DNA from: JBHENW01 sp046261875
Lineage (GTDB): Bacteria > Acidobacteriota > Thermoanaerobaculia > UBA5066 > Gp7-AA6
Assembly: GCA_046261875.1 (NCBI GenBank)
Contig: JBHENW010000139.1
Span: 1-30,471, forward strand
Length of the DNA stretch: 30,471 bases
Reading direction: 5' to 3'
Of this stretch, positions 20,238 through 28,170 are shown in pieces. How positions within the stretch are numbered: the stretch's first letter is position 1; every line of letters begins with the position of its first letter. The notes beneath the pieces were generated by a model, which searched no databases, had not been told where the DNA came from, and saw nothing but the letters and a program-made list of their open reading frames with translations. Both the position numbers and the translations under genes were made by a program.

Positions 20238-21362
20238 ATGCTCTCCGTTCCCTCGCTCCGGCTCAATCAATTCGGGGTCCGATTCTACGAAGCGCTGCTC
20301 TCCGGCGCCGACCTGCAGTCGCTGGTCGGCTTCGAGGTGCTCTCCTTCGGCCCCGAAGGCCAGACGACCCGGGGCAAGAAGAAGCCGAAGGGGCGGGTGA
20401 ACTGGGAGTTCCTCGAGAAGAAGATTTCCGCGTCGGAGCACGCGTACCAGCGTCCGATCATCCAGCGGAAGATCGACGAGCTCGTCGGCTACTACCTCCA
20501 GTGCGCGGAGACCGGGACGCTCCCGGCGATCCCGGGAAGCGTGCTCCTGGTCTCCGAGAAGCGCCTCGACTTCACGCCGAGCGGCGGCCGGGGCGACTCG
20601 GGCGCCCTCAAGCTGCCCGAAGAGTCCGGGATCCTGCGCGCGCTCGACGGCCAGCACCGGCTTCTGGCGCTGCACCAGCTCGCGGAAAAGCACAACCTGA
20701 AGGATTTCCAGGTTCCGGCCGTCGTCTTCGACGCCCTGACGCCCGACCAGGTCGTCGAGCTCTTCGTGACCATCAACAGCAAGCACACGAAGTTGAACCC
20801 GTCGCACCTGATCTCGCTCTCGGGGCGGCGCCTCTACCGCGACGAGAACCTCGCCGCGGCGCACGACGTGATCCGGACGCTCAACGAGGACGACGGCTCC
20901 CCCCTCCGCGGGCTGATCAAGGTCCTCGGGATCGGCCGCGGCAGCGTGACGCAGGCTTCCCTCGCCGACGAGCTGCGGGACGTCTTCGCCGCCATCGACG
21001 CCGCCGGAGGCCGGATCGCCCGGGAGTTCCGCGAGAACGCCCGGCGCTTCTTCCTGAACTACTTCAAGGCCGCGGCCCGGGCGTTCCCCGTCGCCTTCGC
21101 GGGGCGCAAGTACTCGATCCGGAGCGCGAGCTCCCTGCGAGCCTTCATCCGCATCGTGCCGTACGTCATCGCGATGATCCGCAGCCGCGGCGGCGACGTC
21201 TGGTCCGCAGGCGAGCTCGACGCGGCGCTGCGCCCCTGGGCGGAGTCGATCGGGGACCGCCGTTTCGAGACGGAGACGGTCTGGAAGGAGAAGCTCACGG
21301 CCGGGACCCGCTCCGCCGTGGAGATCCTGGCGCGCGAGCTGAGGCAGGGCCTGAACGCCTGA
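20238..21362 (+). CDS. DGQHR-domain protein (DndB-like, orphan)
   Basis: A 374-residue soluble protein. The name-giving motif DGQHR is at residues 137-141 (ALDGQHRLLAL). It is followed by the usual VPAVVFDAL and VELFVTINSKHTKLNPSHL segment, a ParB/Srx-like fold. DGQHR proteins include DndB, which controls DNA phosphorothioation, and DpdB-like members of DNA-modification and phage-defence islands. None of the dnd, dpd or restriction genes is in the window, so this copy stands alone. ATG 20238 has a strong Shine-Dalgarno (GAGGAGG). A TATAAT box and a long palindrome precede it, so it probably has its own regulated promoter. The C-terminal half (from about 220) is helical and has no motif I recognise. 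Its activity cannot be stated. Confidence 0.85.
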   Translation: MLSVPSLRLNQFGVRFYEALLSGADLQSLVGFEVLSFGPEGQTTRGKKKPKGRVNWEFLEKKISASEHAYQRPIIQRKIDELVGYYLQCAETGTLPAIPGSVLLVSEKRLDFTPSGGRGDSGALKLPEESGILRALDGQHRLLALHQLAEKHNLKDFQVPAVVFDALTPDQVVELFVTINSKHTKLNPSHLISLSGRRLYRDENLAAAHDVIRTLNEDDGSPLRGLIKVLGIGRGSVTQASLADELRDVFAAIDAAGGRIAREFRENARRFFLNYFKAAARAFPVAFAGRKYSIRSASSLRAFIRIVPYVIAMIRSRGGDVWSAGELDAALRPWAESIGDRRFETETVWKEKLTAGTRSAVEILARELRQGLNA

Positions 21363-21422
21363 CGGGGGCGCGAACCGTTCGGCCGGAATTTCGTAAATAG
21401 AAGCGGAGGGGCATAGACGACG

Positions 21423-22004
21423 ATGGGCGCATTCGGCGGGTGTCTGCTGGTCCTGGTGGCCCTCTTCCTCTTTGCGGCCATCTGGGCGATCTGGCGCTAC
21501 AACAACCTCGTCTCGCTCAAGAACCAGGTCGTCAACGCCTGGAAGCAGATCGACGTCCAGCTCAAGCGCCGCCACGACCTGATCCCCAACCTCATCGCGT
21601 CCGTCAAGGGCGAGATGCAGTTCGAACAGGACACGCTCGAGAAAGTCATCCAGGCGCGCAACAGCGCGGTTGCCGCCCGGGGGGTCGCCGACACGGCGGC
21701 GCGGGAGAACGAGCTGACGCAGACTCTCTCGCGGCTTTTTGCCCTGGCGGAGAACTACCCGAACCTGAAAGCGAACGAGAGCGTGCGGACGCTGATGGAG
21801 GAGCTGACGTCCACCGAGAACAAGGTCGGCTTCGCCCGGCAGTTCTACAACGACCTGGCGACGCGCTTCAACATCGCGCAGCAGGTCTTCCCCGACAGCT
21901 TCATCGCCCAGGCATTCAAGTTCCAGCCGGTCGAGCTCTTCGAGATCACGGTCGTCGGCGAGCGCGAGGTGCCGAAGGTCGATCTGAGCGTGCTGCCGCG
22001 CTAG
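21423..22004 (+). CDS. lemA: LemA family membrane protein
   Basis: A 193-residue protein with one N-terminal membrane helix (about 5-24, FGGCLLVLVALFLFAAIWAI) and a long helical bundle outside. It carries the LemA signatures YNNLVSLKNQVVNAWKQIDVQLKRRHDLIPNL, then an ENYPNLKAN segment, a TENKVGFARQFYND segment and an FPDSFIA segment. LemA genes are very often paired with a membrane-bound M48/HtpX-like protease, as here (22034). The molecular role is not settled, but the pair is associated with envelope stress and membrane quality control. GGAGGG lies 12 nt before the ATG, slightly far. Confidence 0.95.
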   Translation: MGAFGGCLLVLVALFLFAAIWAIWRYNNLVSLKNQVVNAWKQIDVQLKRRHDLIPNLIASVKGEMQFEQDTLEKVIQARNSAVAARGVADTAARENELTQTLSRLFALAENYPNLKANESVRTLMEELTSTENKVGFARQFYNDLATRFNIAQQVFPDSFIAQAFKFQPVELFEITVVGEREVPKVDLSVLPR

Positions 22005-22033
22005 CGCAAGCTGCGGCTCACGGCTCACGCCCG

Positions 22034-23041
22034 TTGACCAACCTCTACGACCAGCAGCGGAAGAACCTCCGCCGGACCACCGGCATCCTCGTCGGGTTCG
22101 TCCTCTTCCTCGCCTTTCTCGGGGCGAGCTTCGATTTCTTCCTGTACGGTTCCGGAGCGGGGCCCGGGCTCCCGATCGCGACGATCGGAGCCCTCGTGCT
22201 CGGAGCCGGATCGGCGTGGTGGTCGCTGCACGGCGGCGACCAGGCGGTGCTCGAGTCCGCGAACGCCCGTCCTCTGCGGCTGGACGACCCCCGCGAACGG
22301 ACCTTCGACAACGTCGTCGAGGAGATGGCGATCGCCGGCGGGCTGCCGAAGCCCGCGACGTACGTCGTGCCCGACGGAGACCCCAACGCCTTCGCCACGG
22401 GAACCGGCCCGCAGAAGTCCTCCGTCGCGGTGACGGCCGGGCTGCTCGAGAAGCTGAACCGAGAGGAGCTCCAGGCCGTGGTCGCCCACGAGATGGCGCA
22501 CGTCAAGAACTACGACGTGCGCCTGATGACCGTCGTCGCGGCGCTCGTCGGATCCGTCCTCCTCATTTCGGACTGGGGACGGCGCGGGCTGCGATTCGGC
22601 GGGGGCCGCCGCCGTTCCGGCCGTGGAAACGTGGGTGGGGCGCTGGCGATCGCTTTCCTCGTCGTCTGGCTGCTCTCGCTCGTCCTGGCGCCGCTCATCG
22701 CGCGCCTCGTCGCGATGGCGGTGGCGCGCGAGCGCGAGTACCTCGCCGACGCATCGGGCTCGGAGCTGACGCGCAACCCCCTCGCCCTCGCTTCGGCTCT
22801 GGAGAAGATCGACGCGGCCAAGGAGCCCACGCCGTCGATCAAGCGGGGTGTCGCGCACCTCTGCATCGCGGACCCCCGGGGTCTGCACTCCTCCCGGAAA
22901 GAGGGGGCGTGGGCGGAGCTCTTCTCGACCCATCCCCCGGTGCGCAAGCGCATCGAGCTGTTGCGGCAGATGGCCTACCAGCCCGCGGGGGGACGCGCGG
23001 TCACGCCCCCAGCGCCAGTGCCACCGCCTCCCACGGCGTAG
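22034..23041 (+). CDS. htpX: HtpX-like M48 membrane metalloprotease
   Basis: A 335-residue zinc endopeptidase of the inner membrane. Two N-terminal hydrophobic segments (about 16-36 and 42-60) are followed by the catalytic motif HEMAH (near residue 153), two further hydrophobic segments (near 168-182 and 200-228), and the third zinc-ligand region REREYLADASG. STHPPVRKRIELL near the end is typical of HtpX. TTG 22034 is the best start: no ATG or GTG precedes the conserved YDQQRKN region, and the frame upstream is the shadow of lemA. The 29-nt gap from lemA holds two GTGAGCC heptamers on the minus strand. The last 41 nt overlap the convergent LOG gene, so the Pro-rich tail shares DNA with that gene's end. 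It likely degrades misfolded membrane proteins together with LemA. Confidence 0.9.
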   Translation: MTNLYDQQRKNLRRTTGILVGFVLFLAFLGASFDFFLYGSGAGPGLPIATIGALVLGAGSAWWSLHGGDQAVLESANARPLRLDDPRERTFDNVVEEMAIAGGLPKPATYVVPDGDPNAFATGTGPQKSSVAVTAGLLEKLNREELQAVVAHEMAHVKNYDVRLMTVVAALVGSVLLISDWGRRGLRFGGGRRRSGRGNVGGALAIAFLVVWLLSLVLAPLIARLVAMAVAREREYLADASGSELTRNPLALASALEKIDAAKEPTPSIKRGVAHLCIADPRGLHSSRKEGAWAELFSTHPPVRKRIELLRQMAYQPAGGRAVTPPAPVPPPPTA

Positions 23042-23534
23042 GGGCGAAGCGCACGCATTCCGCAAGCGCGCCGGCGCCGGGGCCCGACGCTTCCTCGATC
23101 GCGGTCATGGCGAGCGAGCGCCACGACTCCCCCAGAAACACGAGTGGTCGGGGCGCCGCCTGGCCTTTGGCGACCGATTCGGTGAAGAAGGCGATCTCGA
23201 CGAGCGTGCCCAGTCCGCGCGGCAGAAAAATACCGGCCTGCGTCTCGCGGAGGAGCCGGTTCAGGCGCGCCGAAAGGTCCGGTTCCCGCACGGCCCGCGT
23301 CACCCAGGCGTTCGGTTCGCTCGAACCTTCGACGAGTACTCCGAGGCTGATGCCGCCTTCCTCGGCCGCCCCGCGGCACGCGGCCTCCATGACGCCGCCC
23401 CGGCCGCCGCAGACGACCGCCGCGCCCCGGCGCGCCAGCTCCCGCCCGATGACGAGCGCGCCCTCGTAGATCGGGTCGCCGGGGGCCGGGAGGCCCGATC
23501 CGAAAACGCCGACACGGAAGGCGCTATCAGTCAT
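23001..23534 (-). CDS. LOG-family (lysine decarboxylase-like) Rossmann protein
   Basis: A 177-residue protein of the LOG/TIGR00725 type. It begins with a nucleotide-fold strand (FRVGVFGSG), followed by ARRGAAVVCGGRGGVMEAACRGA. The signature PxGxGTxxE appears as PRGLGTLVE. Plant and bacterial LOG proteins are phosphoribohydrolases acting on nucleoside monophosphates such as cytokinin precursors; this member's substrate is unknown. The ATG lies inside a heptamer repeat, so the N-terminus (MTDS) may have been shaped by it. It converges with htpX, overlapping by 41 nt. Confidence 0.85.
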   Translation of the reverse strand: MTDSAFRVGVFGSGLPAPGDPIYEGALVIGRELARRGAAVVCGGRGGVMEAACRGAAEEGGISLGVLVEGSSEPNAWVTRAVREPDLSARLNRLLRETQAGIFLPRGLGTLVEIAFFTESVAKGQAAPRPLVFLGESWRSLAMTAIEEASGPGAGALAECVRFAPTPWEAVALALGA

Positions 23535-23555
23535 CAGCTATGGATCATCAGTCAA
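23528..23555 (-). repeat. Four heptamer repeats at the LOG gene start
   Basis: On the minus strand four exact 7-nt steps of roughly ATGAYYS (for example ATGATCC and ATGACTG) span the gap and supply the ATG of the LOG gene (23532-23534). They resemble the units at 1909-1950 and 22015-22028. Confidence 0.6.
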
Positions 23556-23570
23556 ACCGGCCTATCCGCT

Positions 23571-23685
23571 CGCCGCGCGAGTAGTCCTCCCGAGGGGGCC
23601 GAGGGAGGAGGCTCGCGCCGCGGGAGGCGGAGCGCAGCGACGCGCAGCCGAGCAAGAGAGCCGACGTGTGAGCGAAGCGACGTTA
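23571..23685 (-). repeat. Second copy of the stop-abutting hairpin element
   Basis: Outer stem 23571-23581 / 23612-23622 (ten pairs, one C-C mismatch) and inner stem TCCTCCC/GGGAGGA (23585-23591 with 23603-23609). It is followed by a tract of AGCGA-type motifs, ending GCGACGTTA at the stop codon of the 23683 gene. The layout matches 2663-2811, with the stem bases changed on both sides. Confidence 0.7.
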
Positions 23686-23970
23686 ATCGAGATCGATGTC
23701 CCGAATCGGCCGCGACGTATCCCCCTTCGTCTTCTCGAAGAGCTCGTCGAACTTGCGATTGAGAACGTCCTTCTTCGACTTCTCGGCCTCGATGGAGGCG
23801 GCGAACTTCTTTTCGCGTTCGACGTCGTGCGTCTTCATGGCTCCGATCGCATCGTCCACGGACTGGAACGTGCGCGGAGTTTTCGGGGCTTCGTGGTCGA
23901 TGACCGCCTTCAGTTCGGGGTCGATCTTCAGCCGCGCGTTGCAGCAGGGGCAAAGCAGCTCGAAGTCCAT
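23683..23970 (-). CDS. Small CPCC-motif protein, unknown function
   Basis: A 95-residue protein. It opens MDFELLCPCCNARLKIDPEL, a half zinc-ribbon-like CPCC knuckle, and continues as a highly charged helix (VEREKKFAASIEAEKSKKDV) ending in Asp-rich residues. With only three Cys it may bind a metal as a dimer. It is read on the same strand as the LOG gene and the S4/EAL genes. A TAAACT -10-like box lies 6 nt before the ATG, with no Shine-Dalgarno, so the message may be leaderless. I do not recognise a characterised family. Confidence 0.65.
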   Translation of the reverse strand: MDFELLCPCCNARLKIDPELKAVIDHEAPKTPRTFQSVDDAIGAMKTHDVEREKKFAASIEAEKSKKDVLNRKFDELFEKTKGDTSRPIRDIDLD

Positions 23971-23979
23971 GACGGGAGT

Positions 23980-24399
23980 TTAGCGCCCGGTCCACCCTTT
24001 CCGGCGCCGCCGCTCCCGGCGGTCCCGCCGGTCCGGCCGCCCGGCGTCTTCTCGGGGCGCCAGGAGCCGGTCCAGGCGGCGAGCCTCCCGGATCTCGGGG
24101 GCGACGGGGGGCGTGACGTCCTCGTAGAGGTCACGGGCGGCGGCGCGGGGAATGGAGCGGTCGGCGAGCCGCCGGACGACGAGGTCGCGGCGGTCCCCCC
24201 GCGCGCCCGTCAGCGAGACCTGGTCCCCGGGCCGGATCTCACGGTGCGGCTTGGCCCGCGCGCCGTTGACGTCCACCTTGCCGCCATCGCAGGCGGCCTT
24301 GGCGCGAGACCGGGTCGGGTAAACGCAGGCGACGTCCAGCCACACGTCGAGGCGCACCGAGGCGAGTCCGGGGGCCTCCGGGCCGGAGGCCCCGGTCAC
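23980..24399 (-). CDS. S4-domain RNA-binding protein (Hsp15-like)
   Basis: A 139-residue protein. Residues about 15-65 are an S4 RNA-binding domain (VRLDVWLDVACVYPTRSRAK, then GGKVDVNGARAKPHREIRPGD), as in Hsp15, which recycles stalled 50S subunits. The last 60 residues are extremely basic (RRDRRERRRRKGW), typical for the group. GTG 24399 overlaps the EAL gene stop (GTGA), indicating translational coupling. A later GTG at the domain edge is possible but would remove the overlap. The pairing with an EAL protein is unusual and probably just co-expression. Confidence 0.82.
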   Translation of the reverse strand: MTGASGPEAPGLASVRLDVWLDVACVYPTRSRAKAACDGGKVDVNGARAKPHREIRPGDQVSLTGARGDRRDLVVRRLADRSIPRAAARDLYEDVTPPVAPEIREARRLDRLLAPREDAGRPDRRDRRERRRRKGWTGR

Positions 24400-25556
24400 A
24401 GGTCGGGCTCGGGCAGCGATCCGGCGGGGCCTCCGAGCGATTCGATCTCGACGGGCGCCTCCCGCCGCCGCGAGGCCACCCAGCTCCGGAACTCCGGGGA
24501 CGGGGGCGCGGGTTCCCGCGACGGACGGGCCAGGAAATAGCCCTGCGCGGCGACGACGCCGACTTCCGCGCACACGTCCAGGTCGGCCGCGCTCTCGATG
24601 CCCTCGGCGATCAGCCGGAAGGAGCTTTCGCGGGCCACGTCGCCCAGGAAGCCGAGGATCGCCCGCCGCCGCGGATCGGCTGCGATGCCTCGCGTGATCG
24701 CGCTGTCCACCTTGATCCATTCGGGGGCGAGCCCCTGGAAGTACTTGAGCGTCTCGTACCCCGAAGTCACGTCGTCGAGCGCGATGGCGACGCCGAGGTC
24801 GCGCGGCACCGTGAGCGCCGGCTTGAGCCGGTCGAGGGATTCCACCCGCTCGACTTCGACGAGGTCGAGCGCGAGCCGCGTGTACGGAAACTTCTGCCGC
24901 TCGGCTTCCTCCCCCAGGGCTTCGAGGCCGGCGCCGCCGGCGACGAGCAGCCGCGGGTTGACGTTGAGAAAGAGCAGCGAGTCGCCCGGCAGCCGGCTCG
25001 CCGCCTCGAGCACGTGGAGCCAGGAGATCCGCTCGAACTCCGCTTCGATACGCAGCGCGCGTGCGGCGGGGAAGATGTCGGCGGCGAGCCGCAGCGCGCC
25101 GTCGGACTGGCGCGCGCGGAGCAGCCCCTCGAACCCGAAGGTGTCGCCGTCCTCCAGCAGGAAGATCGGCTGGAACTCCACGAAGAATTCGCCGCTCTGG
25201 AGGACGTCCACGAGCCAGAGCGCCTGCACCTGATGGCCCGCCTCCGGCAGCGGCGTCAGGTTGCCCATCGCGTCCCACTTCGTCTGCGCGGGATCCTCCG
25301 GGGCGACGCGGAGCTGGGACGCGAACGGGCCGAGCCCCTCGGCGAGCTCGGCGAGCAGCCGCTCCGCGCTCTTCTCCAGCAGGATCCGCCGCGCTCGCCC
25401 GTAGATCTGGGCCCGGATCCAGGAGCGCCCCAGGATCTCCGCCGCCGCGCGCTCCGCCTGGGCCGTGTCGGGGCGGAGGAAGACGGCGCGCGCTTTGCGC
25501 CAGCGGTTGAGGCGGCTCATCGTCTGGGCGCTGAGCAGCTCGCGGAAGGCCGTCAC
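24396..25556 (-). CDS. EAL-domain protein (putative c-di-GMP phosphodiesterase)
   Basis: A 386-residue soluble protein. About 110 N-terminal residues form a helical region without a known domain. The EAL domain fills about 145-370. Key positions: FEGLLRAR (EAL read as EGL), LFLNVNP (Asn), LALDLVE where the usual first Glu is Asp, ALDDVTSGY (the DD metal ligands), WIKVD (Lys), AEGIE (Glu) and QGYFLARP (Gln). Most catalytic residues are kept, so hydrolysis of c-di-GMP is plausible, though the Glu-to-Asp change and the altered DDFGTG loop leave a sensor role open. GTG 25556 is chosen because a TACAAT box lies 6 nt upstream; ATG 25520 is an alternative. It overlaps the S4 gene by four bases. Confidence 0.82.
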   Translation of the reverse strand: MTAFRELLSAQTMSRLNRWRKARAVFLRPDTAQAERAAAEILGRSWIRAQIYGRARRILLEKSAERLLAELAEGLGPFASQLRVAPEDPAQTKWDAMGNLTPLPEAGHQVQALWLVDVLQSGEFFVEFQPIFLLEDGDTFGFEGLLRARQSDGALRLAADIFPAARALRIEAEFERISWLHVLEAASRLPGDSLLFLNVNPRLLVAGGAGLEALGEEAERQKFPYTRLALDLVEVERVESLDRLKPALTVPRDLGVAIALDDVTSGYETLKYFQGLAPEWIKVDSAITRGIAADPRRRAILGFLGDVARESSFRLIAEGIESAADLDVCAEVGVVAAQGYFLARPSREPAPPSPEFRSWVASRRREAPVEIESLGGPAGSLPEPDL

Positions 25557-25643
25557 CTTCCCATTGTAGCCGCGCGGGAGCTTTCCGGGGGCCTCGGAAT
25601 CCGGGATCGGCGCCGAACTATGATGCGTCTGCAGAGGAGAACG

Positions 25644-26141
25644 ATGGACGACGCCAATTACGACAAGGCCGCGGTCGTCGAGCTGCTCAACCACATCATG
25701 GAGGTCGAGCTCGCCGGGGCCGTCCGCTACACCCACTACTCGCTGATGGTCTTCGGCTACACGCGCCTGCCGATCGTCTCGTGGCTGCGGGAGCAGGCGA
25801 CCGAGTCGCTCACGCACGCCCAGGAGGCCGGCGAACGGATCACGCCCCTCGGCGAGCACCCGTCGCTCGGAATCGGCAAGCTCCTCGAGACGCACCGCCA
25901 CGACGTCGGAGACATCCTGCGGGAGTCACTCGAGCACGAGCGCCAGGGTCTGAACCTCTACAAGGACCTCCTGCGGCTCGTGGAAGGCCAGTCCGTCTTT
26001 CTCGAGGAGTATGCCCGCAGCATGATCGCGACCGAGGAGATGCACCTCGGCGAAGTGGACAAGATGCTGCGGCGGCCCGGGGAGGTCGGCCAGTTCAGCG
26101 CGTCCCAGGCCGCCGCCGGCCAGCGCCGGAGCTCGCCCTAG
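25644..26141 (+). CDS. Bacterioferritin-like ferritin-domain protein
   Basis: A 165-residue four-helix-bundle protein of the bacterioferritin/Dps-like superfamily. Carboxylate and His ligands appear at the usual helix positions: MEVELAGAVRYTHY (helix 1), ATESLTHAQEAGE (helix 2), ESLEHERQGLNLY (helix 3) and IATEEMHLGEVDKML (helix 4). This supports a di-iron ferroxidase site and a role in iron storage or oxidation. ATG 25644 is preceded by AGAGGAG. The stop codon TAG shares the palindrome CTAG with the stop of the convergent acs gene. It lacks an obvious heme-binding Met equivalent that I can place with confidence. Confidence 0.85.
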   Translation: MDDANYDKAAVVELLNHIMEVELAGAVRYTHYSLMVFGYTRLPIVSWLREQATESLTHAQEAGERITPLGEHPSLGIGKLLETHRHDVGDILRESLEHERQGLNLYKDLLRLVEGQSVFLEEYARSMIATEEMHLGEVDKMLRRPGEVGQFSASQAAAGQRRSSP

Positions 26142-28105
26142 GCTTCCTTCTCCTCGTACTGGGTCTTCAGCGACGCGACGACCGACGGGTCGGCGAGCGT
26201 CGTCGTGTCCCCGAGCACGTGGCCTTCGGCGATGTCCCGCAGCAGCCGGCGCATGATCTTCCCCGACCGCGTCTTGGGCAGGTCGGCGGTCAGGAAGATC
26301 CTGTCCGGACGGGCGAGCGCGCCGATCTTTTTCGTGACGTGCTTCTTCAGCTCCTCGGTCAGCTCACCGGTCCGCACCTTCGCCCCGGCCTTCTCTTTCA
26401 GGATGACGAACGCGGCAATCGCCGTCCCCTTGATCTCGTCGTTCACGCCGACGACGGCCGCTTCCGCGACCGCAGGATGATCCACGAGGGCCGACTCGAC
26501 CTCCATCGTGCCGATCCGGTGACCCGCGACGTTCATCACGTCATCCACGCGGCCCAGTAGCCAGAAGTAACCGTCCTCGTCGCGCCTGGCGCTGTCGCCC
26601 GGGAAGTAGACCTCTTCTCCCCACTTCGACCAGTAGGTGTCCACGTAGCGCCGGTGGTCTCCCCAGATCGTCCGGAGCATCGCCGGCCAGGGTCGCGGGA
26701 TCGCGAGGTAGCCCCCTCCCGCCTTCACCTCTTTGCCGGCCTGCGACAGCATGACCTTCGCCTGAATGCCGGGGAAGGGCATGGTCGCCGAGCCCGGGCG
26801 GGTCGTCGTGATTCCGGGGAGCGGCGTGATGAGAATCATGCCGGTCTCCGTCTGCCACCAGGTATCCACGATCGGACAGCGCTGCTGCCCGATGTTCTCG
26901 TGGTACCAGATCCACGCCTCGGGGTTGATCGGCTCCCCGACGGTCCCCAACAGCCGCAGCGACGACAGGTCGTGCTTCTGGGGCCACTCGACGCCCCACT
27001 TCATGAAGGCGCGGATCGCCGTGGGCGCCGTGTAGAGAATCGTCACGCCGTGCCGCTCGATGATGTCCCAGAAGCGGTTCCGCGCCGGCGCGTCGGGGGC
27101 GCCTTCATACATGACGCAGGTCGCTCCGTTGGCGAGCGGCCCGTACACGACGTAGGAGTGACCCGTCACCCAGCCGATGTCCGCCGTGCACCAGTAGACG
27201 TCCTCGTCCTTGAGGTCGAAGACCCACTTCGAAGTCGCGTAGGTCCCGACGAGGTACCCCCCGGTCGTGTGGAGGATGCCCTTGGGCTTCCCGGTCGTCC
27301 CGGAGGTGTAGAGGATGTAGAGCGGGTCTTCGGCGTCCATCTTCTCGGGCGCGCACGCCGGCGACGCGTCGGCGATCAGGTCGTGCCACCACCGGTCCCG
27401 TCCCGCCTTCATCTCGACCGGCGCGCCCGACCGGCGCAGGACGACCACGTTCTCGATCGACGGCGCGTCGGCGACGGCTTCGTCGGCGATCTTCTTGAGG
27501 GGGATGACCGAGCCGCGCCTCCATCCCCCGTCTGCCGTGACGAGGATCTTCGCGGCCTGGTCATTGATGCGGTCGCGAAGGGACTCCGCCGAAAAGCCTG
27601 CGAAGACGACAGAGTGGATCGCGCCGATGCGGGCGCAGGCGAGCATCGCGACGGGGAGCTCCGGGACCATCGGAAGGTAGAGCGTGATCCGGTCGCCCCG
27701 CCTGACCCCGAGGTCCTTGAGGACGTTGGCAAACCGGCAGACTTCGCGATGGAGCTCGCGGAAGGTCAGCGTGCGCTGGTCGCCCGGCTCCCCTTCCCAG
27801 ATGAGGGCCGCCTTGTTCTTGCGGTGGGTGGCGAGGTGGCGGTCGAGGCAGTTGACCGACGCGTTGATCTTGCCGCCCACGAACCATTTCGCATCCGGCG
27901 GCTTCCAGTCGAGGACCCGCTTCCAGGGCTGGAACCAGTCGAGCTCCTTCGCGAAGCCTTCCCAGAACTTCTCGTAATCCCGGTCCGCCTTGCGGTAGAT
28001 CGCCGGATCGCGGACGTTGGCCTGCCGCGCGAAATCGGTGGAAGGCGCGTACTCGCGCTTTTCGCGGAGCAGGGCTTCGATGGCCTTATCCTGCGCTTTG
28101 GGCAC
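26138..28105 (-). CDS. acs: Acetyl-CoA synthetase
   Basis: A 655-residue AMP-forming acetate-CoA ligase, normal for Acs. It converts acetate, ATP and CoA to acetyl-CoA in the cytosol. Seen motifs: the P-loop-like LYTSGTTGKPKG, the acetate/AMP-pocket WWQTETG, YFPGDSARRDEDGYFWLLGR with the adenylate-binding Asp and Arg, VAGHR, and the acetylation site Lys in KTRSGKIMRR near the C-terminus. The N-terminal YEKFWEGFAKELDWFQPW block is typical. GTG 28105 has GGAGG 5-6 nt upstream. It is divergent from an MFS permease gene, with 65 nt between, suggesting a joint uptake and activation unit for acetate or a related acid. Confidence 0.96.
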   Translation of the reverse strand: MPKAQDKAIEALLREKREYAPSTDFARQANVRDPAIYRKADRDYEKFWEGFAKELDWFQPWKRVLDWKPPDAKWFVGGKINASVNCLDRHLATHRKNKAALIWEGEPGDQRTLTFRELHREVCRFANVLKDLGVRRGDRITLYLPMVPELPVAMLACARIGAIHSVVFAGFSAESLRDRINDQAAKILVTADGGWRRGSVIPLKKIADEAVADAPSIENVVVLRRSGAPVEMKAGRDRWWHDLIADASPACAPEKMDAEDPLYILYTSGTTGKPKGILHTTGGYLVGTYATSKWVFDLKDEDVYWCTADIGWVTGHSYVVYGPLANGATCVMYEGAPDAPARNRFWDIIERHGVTILYTAPTAIRAFMKWGVEWPQKHDLSSLRLLGTVGEPINPEAWIWYHENIGQQRCPIVDTWWQTETGMILITPLPGITTTRPGSATMPFPGIQAKVMLSQAGKEVKAGGGYLAIPRPWPAMLRTIWGDHRRYVDTYWSKWGEEVYFPGDSARRDEDGYFWLLGRVDDVMNVAGHRIGTMEVESALVDHPAVAEAAVVGVNDEIKGTAIAAFVILKEKAGAKVRTGELTEELKKHVTKKIGALARPDRIFLTADLPKTRSGKIMRRLLRDIAEGHVLGDTTTLADPSVVASLKTQYEEKEA

Positions 28106-28128
28106 TGTGCCTCCGTGATGCGCACGGG

Positions 28129-28134
28129 ATTCTA
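28129..28134 (-). promoter_or_regulatory. Candidate -10 box of acs
   Basis: TAGAAT on the minus strand (five of six to consensus) followed by CCCG, the same C-rich continuation seen at other -10 boxes here. No good -35 is seen. Confidence 0.35.
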
Positions 28135-28170
28135 GCCGGGGCCGAGGGCGGCCCGCCGGGAGAGGAAGAC

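Noticed and set aside
20238..23534. A phage-defence island around the DGQHR gene
   Set aside because: Neighbours are LemA, an HtpX-like protease and a LOG protein, all ordinary. No nuclease, methylase, helicase or modification genes were seen.
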